Notes: a model not told the origin generated them from the sequence alone. A stretch of 64,000 bases of DNA from Streptomyces populi (GCF_002911015.1 NZ_KZ626864.1:1-64000); one strand, 5' to 3'. Shown: positions 15,778 through 25,208, numbered from the stretch's first letter. Numbers and translations are program-made.

Positions 15778-17529
15778 CTACGGCTGTCCGGTCCTGCCGT
15801 ACCGGCCGGGTCGCCCTCGGGCGGGTGCCCGTAGGGCGAGGAGGGCGACGTCGTCGTCGTTGCCGGCGGGCCGGACGCGGCGCAGCAGCTGGTCGGTGAA
15901 GGAGGCCAGGGGGCGGTGGGCGAGGGCGGAGGCGTGCCGGCGCAGTCGCTGGAGGCCGTCGTCGAGGGTGTGGCCGAGCTCTTCGACGAGGCCGTCGGTG
16001 TAGAGCACGAGGGTGGATCCGGGGGGCAGCAGGGTGGTCGCGTCGGGGCGGCGGCCCGCCTGGACGCCCAGGAGTATGCCGTGGCCGTCGGTGAGGTAGT
16101 CGGCCAGGCCGTCGTGGCTGATCAACAGGGGCGGTGGATGGCCGGCATTGCTCCAGGACAGTTTCCACTCGTCGCCCTCCGTCTCCTCGACACGGGCGAG
16201 GATCATGGTGGCCATGGTGACGTCGGTGATGTGCCGGATCGCCTCGTCGAGCCGTTCGACGATCCGGCTGGGCGGCATGGTCTGGGACCAGGCGTAGGCG
16301 CGCAGCATGTTGCGGACCTGCGCCATGCCCGCCGCGGCCTCCAGATCGTGTCCGACGACGTCACCGATGGCGAGGGCGGTGGAGCCGTCGGACAGGGGAA
16401 AGGCGTCGTACCAGTCGCCGCCGACCTGCGAGGCGTCGGGTGCCGGCAGGTAGCGGACGGTCATCTCCAGCCCCGGCACTCGAGGCATCTGGGGCAGCAG
16501 GTGGTTCTGCATGGTCTCGGCGACCTTGCGCTGGCGCTGGTAGAGGCGGGCGTTGTCCAGGGCGAGGCCGGCACGGCGGGCGATGTCCTCGAGCAGGGGC
16601 AGATCGGCGGGGGTGAAGTCTCCCGGGTACCCGGCGCGGCCCAGGGTGAGGGCCCCGAGGACCTCGCGGGTGCTGCGGATGGGGGCGATGGCCGCCGAGC
16701 GGATGCCGGTGGCGTCGAACAGGCCGCGTTGTTCCACCGCGATGCCGGAGTCCGGCTCCCGCCGGTAGGTCTCGGGTCCGGCCAGAGTGGAGGCCACTCC
16801 GCGCAGCGCCCGGGACAGCGGCATCGGGGACTCCTCCGGGATCGGAGGCATCGGGCCCTGGAGCTCCTCGTGGTACACCAGGGCGTCGCCCTCGGCGTGG
16901 ACGACGGCCTTGCGCCACACCTCGTCGCGCTCGGTGATCAGGTCGATGACGGCCCAGTCCGCCAGTCGCGGCACCACCAGGGCCACCAGCCGGCGCAGCG
17001 CCTCCTCGACGTCCAGGGTGGAGGTCAGCCGAGTGGTGGTCTCCGCCAGCAGCGCGAGCCGCTCCAGTTCCGGCAGCGGTCCGGCCGCGGTCTCCGGCCG
17101 CGGATCCGTTTTCCGCAGTCGGGCGAGGGCCTCGAAGACCACCAGCGTGCCGCTCTTCGGGCCACCGATGTCGTAGGGGGCGATCATCCAGGAGATCGGC
17201 AGCACGGAGCCGTCCCCACGGACGAAATGGTCCTTCTCCGTCTGGGCGATGCGGCCGAGGTGGAAGGCCTGCCGCATACGGCACCGGGTCCTCGGCAGGG
17301 GCTGGCCGTGGGCGTCCCCGTGCAGCAGGTCGTGCGCGTCATGGCCGAGCAGATCGTCGGCGGACCGGGCCAGCAGGTCTTCGGCGTAGGCGTTGACCGC
17401 GATGATGCGGCCCCGCTCGTCGACGACGTACGCTCCGGCCCCTATGGCTCCCAGCGTTCCTGCGAGCGTGACAGCGAGCGCATCCGGGGCGGCGTTCTCG
17501 TCGGGCTCCGTGTGTTCCGGCACTGCCAT
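15778..17529 (-). CDS. PAS-GAF-PP2C (SpoIIE-type) Ser phosphatase
   Basis: A 583-aa signalling protein. A PAS domain (about 20-135; GAYVVDERGRIIAVNAYAEDLL) is followed by a GAF domain (about 165-320) and a PPM/SpoIIE-type phosphatase (about 340-565). Metal-binding motifs are visible: VGGDWYDAF, GDVVGHD, LYTDGLVE and GNDDDVALL. Such proteins dephosphorylate anti-anti-sigma factors in response to a cytosolic ligand or redox state; Streptomyces has dozens. No anti-sigma or STAS gene is adjacent. ATG 17529 is chosen; AAGGGG lies 7 nt upstream. Confidence 0.92.
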   Translation of the reverse strand: MAVPEHTEPDENAAPDALAVTLAGTLGAIGAGAYVVDERGRIIAVNAYAEDLLARSADDLLGHDAHDLLHGDAHGQPLPRTRCRMRQAFHLGRIAQTEKDHFVRGDGSVLPISWMIAPYDIGGPKSGTLVVFEALARLRKTDPRPETAAGPLPELERLALLAETTTRLTSTLDVEEALRRLVALVVPRLADWAVIDLITERDEVWRKAVVHAEGDALVYHEELQGPMPPIPEESPMPLSRALRGVASTLAGPETYRREPDSGIAVEQRGLFDATGIRSAAIAPIRSTREVLGALTLGRAGYPGDFTPADLPLLEDIARRAGLALDNARLYQRQRKVAETMQNHLLPQMPRVPGLEMTVRYLPAPDASQVGGDWYDAFPLSDGSTALAIGDVVGHDLEAAAGMAQVRNMLRAYAWSQTMPPSRIVERLDEAIRHITDVTMATMILARVEETEGDEWKLSWSNAGHPPPLLISHDGLADYLTDGHGILLGVQAGRRPDATTLLPPGSTLVLYTDGLVEELGHTLDDGLQRLRRHASALAHRPLASFTDQLLRRVRPAGNDDDVALLALRAPARGRPGRYGRTGQP

Positions 17530-17832
17530 TCCTCGTCCCCTTGCTGATCGGCGGCTTCCTGTCGGCCGGCAGGAAGCCCACCACCGGCGTTCGCCTTGCC
17601 GAGTGCCCCGGCTTCGCCCGATCCAGACTCGTTCCCGGACACGTCCGGGAAACCGGGGCGCCATGTGCGCCGGATGCCCTTCGGGCGCGACCACGTCAGC
17701 CGGTCCGGAACGCCCGGCCGCACCGCGGTCGGCTGCCGCCGGGACGGGCGCGGGCCGTTCCTCCCGGCGCCCTACGGGCCAGGCTCCCCGTGCATCCGGC
17801 GCAGGCTCGCCCGGAACCTCCGGCGCAGGAGG
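17530..17832. other. No supported gene
   Basis: 303 bp between the PP2C start and the end of the next minus-strand gene. It carries the PP2C promoter region, but no clear motif or hairpin is seen. Confidence 0.4.
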
Positions 17833-18666
17833 TCAGCCGAGCTTTCGCAGCACGTCGGCGATGGTGACCCGGTACGTCCGCAGCGCCCGCAGCCCGGCGG
17901 CGTAGCGGTCGCGGTGCCGTGCGATGTCCGCGGCCTGCTTCTGCGCCCGTACGGAGTGCCAGAGCTCGGCCGTGCGGTGGCGGCGCTTGCAGGTGACGTC
18001 CGCGACGGCGGTGGCCCGCTCCCGCCGCGTGTGCCCGGTGTTGCCGTCACCGTCCCGTCGCCAGGCGGCGTCCGTGTACGCCGCGACGGGGTCGGGATAG
18101 CGCGGGAACCCTTGTTCCGCCACGCAGCGGGACCACACCTGCCAAGCCGCACGGAGGCGCGGGTCGCGCTTGACCGCCTTGTCGACCTCGATCATCCGTG
18201 TGTTCGCGTAGAGCCAGTCCCGCTCGAGGTCGATGCCGCGCAGCAGCCGCCGGTTCGCGTCGGCGTTGCAGGTGGGGAAGTCCGCGAACTCGGCGTCGGT
18301 CATCCGGCGGCCCTTCGGCCGGGGAGCCAGGGGCTTCGCCGGGTCCCAGCCGTAGCCCCAGCGGCGGGCGGCGGCGAGATCCAGGACGCCGTAGCCGGTG
18401 CCGACCGCGACGGCGACGACGGGGTCGCCCGGGTAGCGGGGGTCGAGCGGAAAGTCCGGATGGCCGTGCTCCGCCATGCACTGCCGGACCAGCAACGCCG
18501 ACGCCCGCTGCGATCGTCGGTAGTCCTGCGGCGTGTAGTCGTAGCGGTCGGCCGGGAGGGGGCCGAGGTCCGACGCCGTGCGGACGACCTCCGGGCGGTG
18601 CGCACCGGAGGTGCAGAGCGCGGCCAGTACCACCACGGCACCCAGCCGCCACCCCCGCCTCATCAT
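17833..18666 (-). CDS. Exported protein of unknown role
   Basis: A 277-aa protein with an N-terminal signal segment (MMRRGWRLGAVVVLAALC). The Cys is preceded by AAL, a weak lipobox, so it may be a lipoprotein or simply secreted. The mature part is Arg-, Trp- and Tyr-rich with paired Cys (QCMAEHGHPDF, WSRCVAEQGFPRYPD), the last two similar enough to suggest an internal repeat. This layout is common in unnamed secreted Streptomyces proteins. The start is ATG 18666; ATG 18663 is equally possible. Confidence 0.7.
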   Translation of the reverse strand: MMRRGWRLGAVVVLAALCTSGAHRPEVVRTASDLGPLPADRYDYTPQDYRRSQRASALLVRQCMAEHGHPDFPLDPRYPGDPVVAVAVGTGYGVLDLAAARRWGYGWDPAKPLAPRPKGRRMTDAEFADFPTCNADANRRLLRGIDLERDWLYANTRMIEVDKAVKRDPRLRAAWQVWSRCVAEQGFPRYPDPVAAYTDAAWRRDGDGNTGHTRRERATAVADVTCKRRHRTAELWHSVRAQKQAADIARHRDRYAAGLRALRTYRVTIADVLRKLG

Positions 18667-18834
18667 GCGAAGGAATGCTAGCGGGTGGCGTGCGGCGGTC
18701 GGCCATGGCCCCAGCGGCTCGTCCGGACACGTCAACTCCCCGTGGCGGAAAGACCGGTCAGACGGTACCTGTCGTGCGGTCCTCCCGGTCGGCGTACCGC
18801 GATCCGGCGGGAAACCCCGTGTTCCCCGGCAGGA

Positions 18835-19140
18835 CTCCCGCTCCACGCGAGCCGCGTCTTCGACCCCGAGGGGCGGCACGTCCGCTCGGACATCTGGTGC
18901 GCCGGAACATGGGCCGAGCAGCAGCGGCACCCGTACGGGGACGACTCCCCGCGGGCCCGGGCGGAGGCCCGCCCGGCGGAGCTCCTCGAAGGCCTCCCTC
19001 GGCTCGGGTACGGGGGCATCGCGGTCCGTCCCTTCAGGCCGGCCGAGGCCTGGAACGACTGTCCCGTCACCGAACGGTACGTCCTGGACCTCGCCTGCGT
19101 CAGGGAACCCGAACCCGTCGACGACGAGGACTGGGCCTGA
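18835..19140 (+). pseudogene. 5'-truncated hypothetical gene
   Basis: From about 18835 to the TGA at 19140 the codons have strong GC3 bias and read like a real protein (RVFDPEGRHVRSDIWCAG, then LGYGGIAVRPFRPAEAWND). No ATG, GTG or ribosome site begins this frame; upstream codons are of shadow quality. It is probably the 3' part of a deleted or frameshifted gene. The family is not recognised. Confidence 0.4.
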
Positions 19141-19277
19141 GAGCGTGCGGTCCGGCGCGGTCCCGGAGGAAGGCTCCTCTGCCGTGCCGGGCGCCTCCTT
19201 GCTCCGAGGGTCTGCCGAGCATCAGGTTGCTGGTTCCGGCGCTGGTCGCGAGCACGTCCGGTCGAGAGAACCCCTGG

Positions 19278-19769
19278 TCACGGGCCGACGGGGAGCAGGA
19301 GCCCGTCCGTGAGCCGGAGGAGTTCCCCGGCGGTGGTCGGGAAGACGGTGTGTGGCGTTCCGGCCGCGGCCCAGAGCCGGGGGTATTCGCTCAGGGCCGT
19401 ATCGACCACGGTGGGGAGCGCCTGGGGGTGGCCGACCGGAGCCACGCCTCCGATCGCCTGCCCGGTGGCCTGACGCACCTGTTCCGGAGTGGCGCGCCGG
19501 AGCTTGCCGCGTCCCCACCGGTCGGCGAGCGCTGTGGTGTCCACCTTGTGCCGGCCGCTGGTCAGAACCAGAACGGGCTCGTCGTCGGAGATGAACACGA
19601 GGCTGTTGGCAATGGCGCCCACATCGCACCCGAGGGCCTCTGCCGCCTCGGCTGCCGTGCGCGCCGACTCCGTCAGCTCGCGCACCTGACCCGCGACGCC
19701 GGCCTCGGCGAGGACGCGGGCCACCTCCTTGCTGCGGACGGGCAGGGACGTGCCTTCCTGGGGCGCCAT
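19278..19769 (-). CDS. YbaK/prolyl-tRNA-deacylase-family protein
   Basis: A 163-aa protein of the YbaK/EbsC superfamily. The conserved segment IANSLVFISDDEPVLVLTSG precedes the strand with the invariant Lys (GRHKVD, about 82-87), and IGGVAPVGH matches the GG-x-x-P-x-G motif of the active site. Members remove mischarged amino acids from tRNA in trans. It is divergent from the XRE-cupin regulator with only 119 bp between starts, and that gap contains tandem operators, so the regulator probably controls both genes. Confidence 0.88.
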   Translation of the reverse strand: MAPQEGTSLPVRSKEVARVLAEAGVAGQVRELTESARTAAEAAEALGCDVGAIANSLVFISDDEPVLVLTSGRHKVDTTALADRWGRGKLRRATPEQVRQATGQAIGGVAPVGHPQALPTVVDTALSEYPRLWAAAGTPHTVFPTTAGELLRLTDGLLLPVGP

Positions 19770-19801
19770 GTGACTCCTTCGTGCAGGGTGCGTCGTCGTG
19801 C

Positions 19802-19833
19802 GTTCCGTATATGGAACGTTCTGTGTGTGGAAC
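19802..19833. promoter_or_regulatory. Tandem operator sites between divergent genes
   Basis: Two 16-bp sites abut: GTTCC-GTATAT-GGAAC (19802-19817) and GTTCT-GTGTGT-GGAAC (19818-19833). The first is a perfect outer dyad, the second has one mismatch. They lie 33-68 bp from both starts, where a repressor would cover both promoters. The likely binder is the XRE-cupin protein encoded next door. Confidence 0.65.
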
Positions 19834-19888
19834 GATAGATCTCTCGGAGGCTCGGATCAACCGGCTTCCGGAGACGAGAAGGGACCCC

Positions 19889-20407
19889 ATGGATCTGGCC
19901 GTCGGCGTCGGCTCGCGTGTGCGGGAATTGCGTGAGGCGCGGGGGATGTCCCTGTCCGAGCTGGCGCGCAGGTCCAGGATCGGCAAGGGGACGCTCTCCG
20001 AACTGGAGAGCGGCCGGCGCAACCCCACCCTGGAAACGCTCTACGCGCTCACGACAGCGCTCAAGGTGCCCCTGAGCACCGCTCTGCACGGTCTCGAGTC
20101 TCCCGCCATGATCTCCGGTAGCGCCGTCGAGGCCGTCCTCGTCGAGAGATTCGAGGCCGATGCCTCCGTCACGGAGACCTACCGGGTCCGCATCCGCTCC
20201 GGAGCGACGCAGGAGTCGGCCGCCCACTCCCCGGGTACGACGGAGCACATCATCGTCCACACCGGCACGGCGTGCGTCGGCCCGCTCACCGACCCCGTCC
20301 TGATCGGCCCGGGCGCGCACGGCAGTTGGGCCGCTGACGTCCCGCACCTGTATCAGGCGCAGGCCGAAGACGTCGAGGCCCTGCTGGTCGTGCGCCACCC
20401 GAAGTGA
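19889..20407 (+). CDS. XRE-family regulator with cupin-like C-terminal domain
   Basis: A 172-aa protein. An N-terminal Cro/CI helix-turn-helix (about 8-62; LSELARRSRIGKGTLSELES) is joined to a small-barrel cupin-like domain (about 75-170; EHIIVHTGTACVGP, VPHLYQAQAEDVEALLVV). Such regulators bind a small ligand in the cupin and usually repress adjacent genes. ATG 19889 follows GAGAAGGGA. The tandem dyads at 19802-19833 are the likely target, giving autoregulation and control of the deacylase gene. Confidence 0.88.
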   Translation: MDLAVGVGSRVRELREARGMSLSELARRSRIGKGTLSELESGRRNPTLETLYALTTALKVPLSTALHGLESPAMISGSAVEAVLVERFEADASVTETYRVRIRSGATQESAAHSPGTTEHIIVHTGTACVGPLTDPVLIGPGAHGSWAADVPHLYQAQAEDVEALLVVRHPK

Positions 20408-20514
20408 TGAGCCGTTGTCGCCGCTAAATGGCGATGCGGGTCGCGAGGCCGAGGAAAGTCTCATGAACGCCGGCCCTGGGTCGCTGCCCGCCAGAGGCGG
20501 CCTGGGGCGGGAAT

Positions 20515-20534
20515 CCCCTCCCTCCGGGGAGGGG
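20515..20534. terminator. Weak hairpin terminator
   Basis: A 7-bp stem (CCCCTCC at 20515-20521, GGAGGGG at 20528-20534) lies 110 bp after the XRE-cupin stop. The remaining gap (20408-20700) holds no gene. Confidence 0.35.
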
Positions 20535-20700
20535 AGGACGCCGATCGCAGTATCGGCCTTGCGGCGGCGAAAGCAATGCGCGCGGTGCTCCTGGCGTGCA
20601 CCGGGCCGGCCGCGGCAGGAGGTGAGGGCGGGGTCCGGGGGCCGCCGGGCGACGTGCCCGGACGGCGGGGTACTTCCGGGACCGACGGGCTTTCACGGTG

Positions 20701-21741
20701 TCAGAGCATCAGCAGCAGGCGCGTGTTCGGTACGAGCTTCCTGTTCACGCTGGTGCTCTGCACGAAGATGGTGAAGTCGTCGTTGTGGTCGGGCTTGACG
20801 CGCACCTCCACGTCGGGCAGGCCGAGCAGGGCCCGGGCCTCGGGACCCGAGTACACCCGGTCCGTCTTCTTCTCCAGCACCGCGATCTGCTTCCGCGCCT
20901 GGATCTTCTCGGACTTGCTCAGCTGGTAGAACGCGCCGCCGGTGCGGTAGGTGTGGCCGCACTCGACGACCCAGTCCCGTATCGCCGCGTCGCGGGTCAC
21001 CGGGACCAGCCGGTACCCCGACGGATCCACCGCGGCGAGGCCGGCCGCCTCGATGGTGTCCTTGTTGACCGCCTCCGCGCCCATGGAGAACACCGCCCGC
21101 GATCCCCGGATGCCCTGGGCGCGCCCCACCATGAACTTCTCGGTGGCCTCCCGGATGACCTGCCCGGCCTCCTCCAGGCCCTGCGTGCTGGTGGCGTCCC
21201 AGACGGCGATGTTGTCCTTCGGGAAACCGCACTGCATGGCCTCGCGCTTGCCCATCTGGTCCGGCACGAGGACGGCCAGCGTCCAGTTGTCCTCCTGGGT
21301 CGCGATCATCCCGGCCACGGCCTTGACCAGTTCGCGCGGATCCCTGGAGGGGGCGTCCGGACAACGGTGGCTCGCGTTCTCCTGCCCGTCCGTGAGCACG
21401 AACGTCAGGAAGCTGTGGTCGCCGTACAGTTGGGCCGTCTGCGCCAGCTCGTGCTGTGACTTCAGCGCGGCCGCCAGCAGAGCCGTCATTCCGCCGACCC
21501 GGTACAACTGCTTCAGCGAAGGCATCCGCAGCACGTCCTTGTCGTAGATGACGCACTCCACCTTGTCCGCGAAGACGTACACCGTGACCCGGGTCTCCTG
21601 GTCCAGCTCCCTCGACCGGCGGGCGAGGTACGCGATCTGCTGGTCGGCGACTTCGACGACCTTCCCGCTCAGGTGCGACATGGACGAACTGGCGTCCAGC
21701 ACAAGAGCGACGTGGTTGATGTAGTTCTGGTTTCCGGCCAT
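20701..21741 (-). CDS. vWA-domain protein
   Basis: A 346-aa protein. A von Willebrand A domain fills residues 8-200, with the MIDAS motif DASSSMS (16-22), a conserved Thr in GGMTALLAA and an Asp in LTDGQENAS. The C-terminal 140 residues (AVFSMGAEAV to the end) are a separate unknown region that appears in related vWA proteins. No signal peptide is present, so it acts in the cytoplasm. Family members often work with MoxR-type ATPases or TerD-type stress proteins, but none are next to it here. ATG 21741 is well supported. Confidence 0.88.
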   Translation of the reverse strand: MAGNQNYINHVALVLDASSSMSHLSGKVVEVADQQIAYLARRSRELDQETRVTVYVFADKVECVIYDKDVLRMPSLKQLYRVGGMTALLAAALKSQHELAQTAQLYGDHSFLTFVLTDGQENASHRCPDAPSRDPRELVKAVAGMIATQEDNWTLAVLVPDQMGKREAMQCGFPKDNIAVWDATSTQGLEEAGQVIREATEKFMVGRAQGIRGSRAVFSMGAEAVNKDTIEAAGLAAVDPSGYRLVPVTRDAAIRDWVVECGHTYRTGGAFYQLSKSEKIQARKQIAVLEKKTDRVYSGPEARALLGLPDVEVRVKPDHNDDFTIFVQSTSVNRKLVPNTRLLLML

Positions 21742-22021
21742 GACAGGTCCCCCTCGTTCCGACTCGATGCATTCACTGTCTCACCCACCACTGACAATCG
21801 ATCTTGGTTCCCGGGGCGGAACGGTCATGGCGTCCGGGCTCGGCGGCCGGGATGTGGTCGCGGGCGGACGACGGTCCGTCAGCGGCCGGCCTCGGCGTTC
21901 TCCGGTACGAGCAAGTCCCTTGTGAACGTCGCTACTTGGCGGGCTCGGGCCACCGCCGTCCGGGAGGGGCCGATGGCTGGTCCTTCCCGGCACCGTTCTA
22001 ATATCGGCTCGGGAGACATCG

Positions 22022-22939
22022 GTGTGTGCCAAGGGGAGGGCGGCACTCTTGCGACGATCGGGCGGAACACGTCGAGAGGTCACGGTCGCCTTGCTCTGCG
22101 CGGTCGCCGTGCTGTTCCTCGGCGCGTGCGGGACGCAGGTGGCCGGCCGGGGAGGCGACGGGACCCCCTCACCGGCGTCGACCGAGCCGATCCCGTGGAC
22201 CACGGCGGAGCCTTCCGCGGTCACCGGAGTCCGCCTCGGCGGGGACCGCCGCACGCTGCTCCTCGACGCGCGGGTACCCAGCGGCGCCCACGCGTGCGTG
22301 CGCGAGCTCGAGGCCGTGCTGACCGAGCCGATGACGGACCTCGTGCGCGTGCAGGTCACCTTCACCTCGCCGGCCGGGGACAGGGCTTCGGGGTGCACCG
22401 GGGAGAGCACGGCCACGGCGAAGGTCAGCCTGCCCGAGCCCCTGGGTGACCGGGACGTGATCGTCGACAACTACACGCGCTTCACCGCCGAAGGCGCCGA
22501 GCCCCCCGCGCTGCGGCTGTGCGGAGAGCTGGGCTGCACACCGCCGGCCACCGGCTGCACCCCCGCCTCCTACGAGCAGGCGTTGACGGCGGTCGACGCG
22601 CCCGAGCACACCTACCGGAACTCGGAGAGGTGCGACGGGAAGTGGCTGGTGCTGGACTTCTCCTGGCGCACGGGACCCGCCTGCGACGACTCGACGGACC
22701 CCGCCTGCTCGGCCCGGCTCGGTGACCGCTGGTTCTTCCGGTCGAAGAAATCCGGCTGGGAGCCGATCAGCCGGACCTCGGCAGGCGGCTGCCGGGACGT
22801 GCGGCGCGAGGAACCCGCCTTTCCGTCCTCGCTGTGCCGGTCGCTGGCTCCGCTGTCTTCCGCGCTGCACCCGAGCTACCCGCCGCCGTCCGCCTCCTCG
22901 ACACCCGGAGCGCGTTCCACCGCGACAGCCACGCCTTGA
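22022..22939 (+). CDS. Putative lipoprotein
   Basis: A 305-aa protein with a charged N-terminus, hydrophobic segment and lipobox (AVLFLGAC, Cys at about 36), so it is probably tethered outside the membrane. The mature part has several Cys (for example ACVREL, SGCTGE, LCGELGCTPP, TGCTP, RCDG) likely to form disulfides. No enzyme motif is seen. The listed start is GTG 22022; the TTG at 22049 lies 8 nt after AAGGGGAGGG and is a plausible alternative. The end is Pro/Ser-rich and disordered. Confidence 0.75.
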   Translation: MCAKGRAALLRRSGGTRREVTVALLCAVAVLFLGACGTQVAGRGGDGTPSPASTEPIPWTTAEPSAVTGVRLGGDRRTLLLDARVPSGAHACVRELEAVLTEPMTDLVRVQVTFTSPAGDRASGCTGESTATAKVSLPEPLGDRDVIVDNYTRFTAEGAEPPALRLCGELGCTPPATGCTPASYEQALTAVDAPEHTYRNSERCDGKWLVLDFSWRTGPACDDSTDPACSARLGDRWFFRSKKSGWEPISRTSAGGCRDVRREEPAFPSSLCRSLAPLSSALHPSYPPPSASSTPGARSTATATP

Positions 22940-23059
22940 CCCTCCCCTGAGAGAGGGGATTCCTGCTTCCGGAGGCCGTCTCGGCCACGGTGGGCAGGAG
23001 GCGGAAACGGCAAGCCGGCCCAGGGCGCAGGGGCGGCAGGGGGCTTCGGGCGTGCCGGC

Positions 23060-23506
23060 TCAGCGGGCCATGCAGCGGTCCAGCTCCCGCGCCCGCGTGT
23101 CCAGCGCGTCGACGACGGAGGCCGGTGAGGGGCGGGAATCGCCGGGAACCCGCATGCCGCACCGGACGTCACCACACGTGTGGGCGGACGCCGGTTCGGT
23201 CGGCTCCACCTCGATCCCCGCGCGCCGCGCGAGTGCGACCGCCGTCGCCACGAACCCCTCGGAGAGCGCGAGGACCACGGAGTGTCCCGTCCGGCAGTGC
23301 CAGGCGACCAGGCCGCGTACGAACTCCGCGTACACGGCCGGATCGACCTCGAGCGTGTCCGGGTCGCCCCAGTACTTGCCCTGGCCGATTCCCGAGGCCA
23401 GTCCGAGTTCCGCCTCGAAGACACCGACCTGCCGCAGGAAGAGGCGGCCGGCACCGCTCGACGGGTTCCACAGCGTCTCGTCGTCGATGTCGAAGTACAT
23501 GCTCAT
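23060..23506 (-). CDS. DUF6086-like protein
   Basis: A 148-aa protein. The N-terminus (MSMYFDIDDETLWNPSSGAG, then LFLRQVGVFEAELGL) matches the small Streptomyces family called DUF6086, of unknown role. Two close Cys (HTCGDVRCG) and no signal peptide are seen. The C-terminal ARELDRCMAR is helical. It stands alone with ATG 23506. Confidence 0.65.
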   Translation of the reverse strand: MSMYFDIDDETLWNPSSGAGRLFLRQVGVFEAELGLASGIGQGKYWGDPDTLEVDPAVYAEFVRGLVAWHCRTGHSVVLALSEGFVATAVALARRAGIEVEPTEPASAHTCGDVRCGMRVPGDSRPSPASVVDALDTRARELDRCMAR

Positions 23507-23709
23507 CGTCGTTCCCCCTGCTCAGCTGCCTCGGCACAGGGTAGAAGAGCGGGCAGGTGGCGGGCACCTGGGTAAAACGGTGCCTCGGAGGCGAGGAGCG
23601 TCGCTCCGGCATGGGCGCACGGGCGCCGACGGCCACGTGCGCGGGCGTTCTCCGGTGGGCGCGGGTGCCGCGCCCACCGGTTCCGGACGGCGCGGCCGTA
23701 CCGCTTCCG

Positions 23710-24891
23710 CTACTTCCCCGCGCTCTGCACCCGGAGGCTGCCGCGGTCGCTCTCCTTCAGGCCGCGACCGATGATCAGGCGCTGGATCTGGTTGGTGCCC
23801 TCGAAGATCTGCATGACCTTGGCCTCGCGCATGTAGCGCTCGACCGGGAAGTCGCGGGTGTATCCGGCGCCGCCCAGCACCTGGACCGCGTCGGTGGTGA
23901 CCTTCATGGCGTTGTCGGTGGCGATCAGCTTGGCGATCGACGCCTCGGACTGGAACGGAAGTCCCTCGTCCTTGAGCCGGGCCGCGGCGAGCGTGGTGGC
24001 GCGGGAGACCTGCACGGCCGCGGCCATGTCGGCGAGGACGAAGGCCAGTCCCTGGTGCTCGATGATGGGCCGGCCGAAGGTCTCGCGCTCCCGTGAGTAG
24101 CGCAGCGCGTGGTCCAGCGCGCCCTGGGCGAGGCCCGTGGCCACCGCCGCGATGCCGAGCCGTCCGCAGTCCAGTCCGGCGAAGGCGATCCTGAGCCCCT
24201 CGCCCTCCTCGCCGAGCCGGCGGTTCGCGGGGACGCGTACGTTCTCCAGGCGCACGGTGGCGGTGGCGGACCCGGTCAGGCCCATCTTCTGCTCCGGGGG
24301 ATCGGCCACCACGCCGGGCGTGTCGGCCGGGACGAGGAAGCAGGAGATGGCGCGCGAGCCCGCGTCGGACGTGCGGGCCATGACCGTGTAGAAGTCCGCG
24401 TGTCCCCCGTGCGTGGTCCAGGCCTTCGCACCGTTGAGCACGTAGTCGTCGCCGTCCCGTACCGCCCGGGTGCGCATCGCGCCCGGGTCGGAACCGGCAT
24501 GGGCCTCGGACAGGGCGTAGGCGCCGAGCAGCTCGCCGCTGAGCATGTCCGGGAGCCACTCCTTCTTCTGGTCCTCGGTGCCGAACGAGGCGAGGGCGAA
24601 GCAGGACAGCGCGTGCACCGAGACGCCCACCGCCACGCTCGCCCAGACGGCGGCGATCTCCTCCAGGGCCTGGAGGTAGACCTCGTAGGGCTGGTCGCCG
24701 CCGCCGAACTCCTCGGGGTAGGGCAGGCTGAGCAGCCCGGCCCGGCCGAGCGTGCGGAAGACCTCGCGGGGGAAGCGTTCCTTGGCCTCCGCCTCGGCGA
24801 CGCGCGGGGCGAGCTCCTTCTCGGCGAGCTCGCGGGTCAGAGCAATCAGGTCGACGGCTTCCGGCGTGGGGAGCGTGCGGGTCGCGGGCAT
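23710..24891 (-). CDS. Acyl-CoA dehydrogenase
   Basis: A 393-aa FAD acyl-CoA dehydrogenase of normal length. Motifs: GAYALSEAHAGSDPGAMRT (FAD/acyl binding, about 130), KAWTTHGGHADFY (about 155), and near the end GGAGYTRDFPVERYMREAKV, whose R-[ED]-A-K context is typical of short- and medium-chain enzymes, and FEGTNQIQRLII. The catalytic base region is near EGTN. ATG 24891 is chosen because upstream residues are of poor quality. Two operator-like dyads lie 30-65 bp before the start and a TetR gene is just upstream on the same strand, so it is probably TetR-regulated fatty or branched acid breakdown. Confidence 0.92.
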   Translation of the reverse strand: MPATRTLPTPEAVDLIALTRELAEKELAPRVAEAEAKERFPREVFRTLGRAGLLSLPYPEEFGGGDQPYEVYLQALEEIAAVWASVAVGVSVHALSCFALASFGTEDQKKEWLPDMLSGELLGAYALSEAHAGSDPGAMRTRAVRDGDDYVLNGAKAWTTHGGHADFYTVMARTSDAGSRAISCFLVPADTPGVVADPPEQKMGLTGSATATVRLENVRVPANRRLGEEGEGLRIAFAGLDCGRLGIAAVATGLAQGALDHALRYSRERETFGRPIIEHQGLAFVLADMAAAVQVSRATTLAAARLKDEGLPFQSEASIAKLIATDNAMKVTTDAVQVLGGAGYTRDFPVERYMREAKVMQIFEGTNQIQRLIIGRGLKESDRGSLRVQSAGK

Positions 24892-24920
24892 GGCGTGTCC
24901 TCGGTGGTGGTGGTTCGCCG

Positions 24921-24956
24921 GGCGATATCGATACGCCAGGCGATACAACAGTATCG
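24921..24956. promoter_or_regulatory. Two operator-like dyads upstream of the acyl-CoA dehydrogenase
   Basis: GGCGATATCGATACGCC (24921-24937) is a near-palindrome, and CGATAC-AACA-GTATCG (24941-24956) a perfect 6-bp-arm dyad. Together they fit a TetR-type double site covering the promoter. The rest of the gap (24957-25208) has no gene. Confidence 0.55.
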
Positions 24957-25208
24957 TTTTTGGTACCGCCAGGCCATGCGGGGCGTCGACGGATCCACCG
25001 GCCGTCGACCGGATCCCGTGTTCTGCGGGGGACGGGCCCGGCGCGCGGCCGGCTGCCCTCATGGGTCAGGGGTGGACGCGGCGGCGGGGTGCCGCGGTAC
25101 CGGGGGAGGCGGAGGGCCCGGACGCGCGGGCCGCCTCGACGGTGCCACGGGCCCGCCCAGCGGCGTCGCGCCGCGGTGAGGCCGCGGGTGAGGCCGGGGT
25201 GACGGGCG

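Noticed and set aside
14240..16168. Long minus-strand frame opposite the YihY gene
   Set aside because: Composition is typical of antisense frames in high-GC DNA and no domain is visible.
15916..17547. Plus-strand 543-codon frame opposite the PP2C gene
   Set aside because: Antisense shadow with Gly/Val/Gln bias and no ribosome site.
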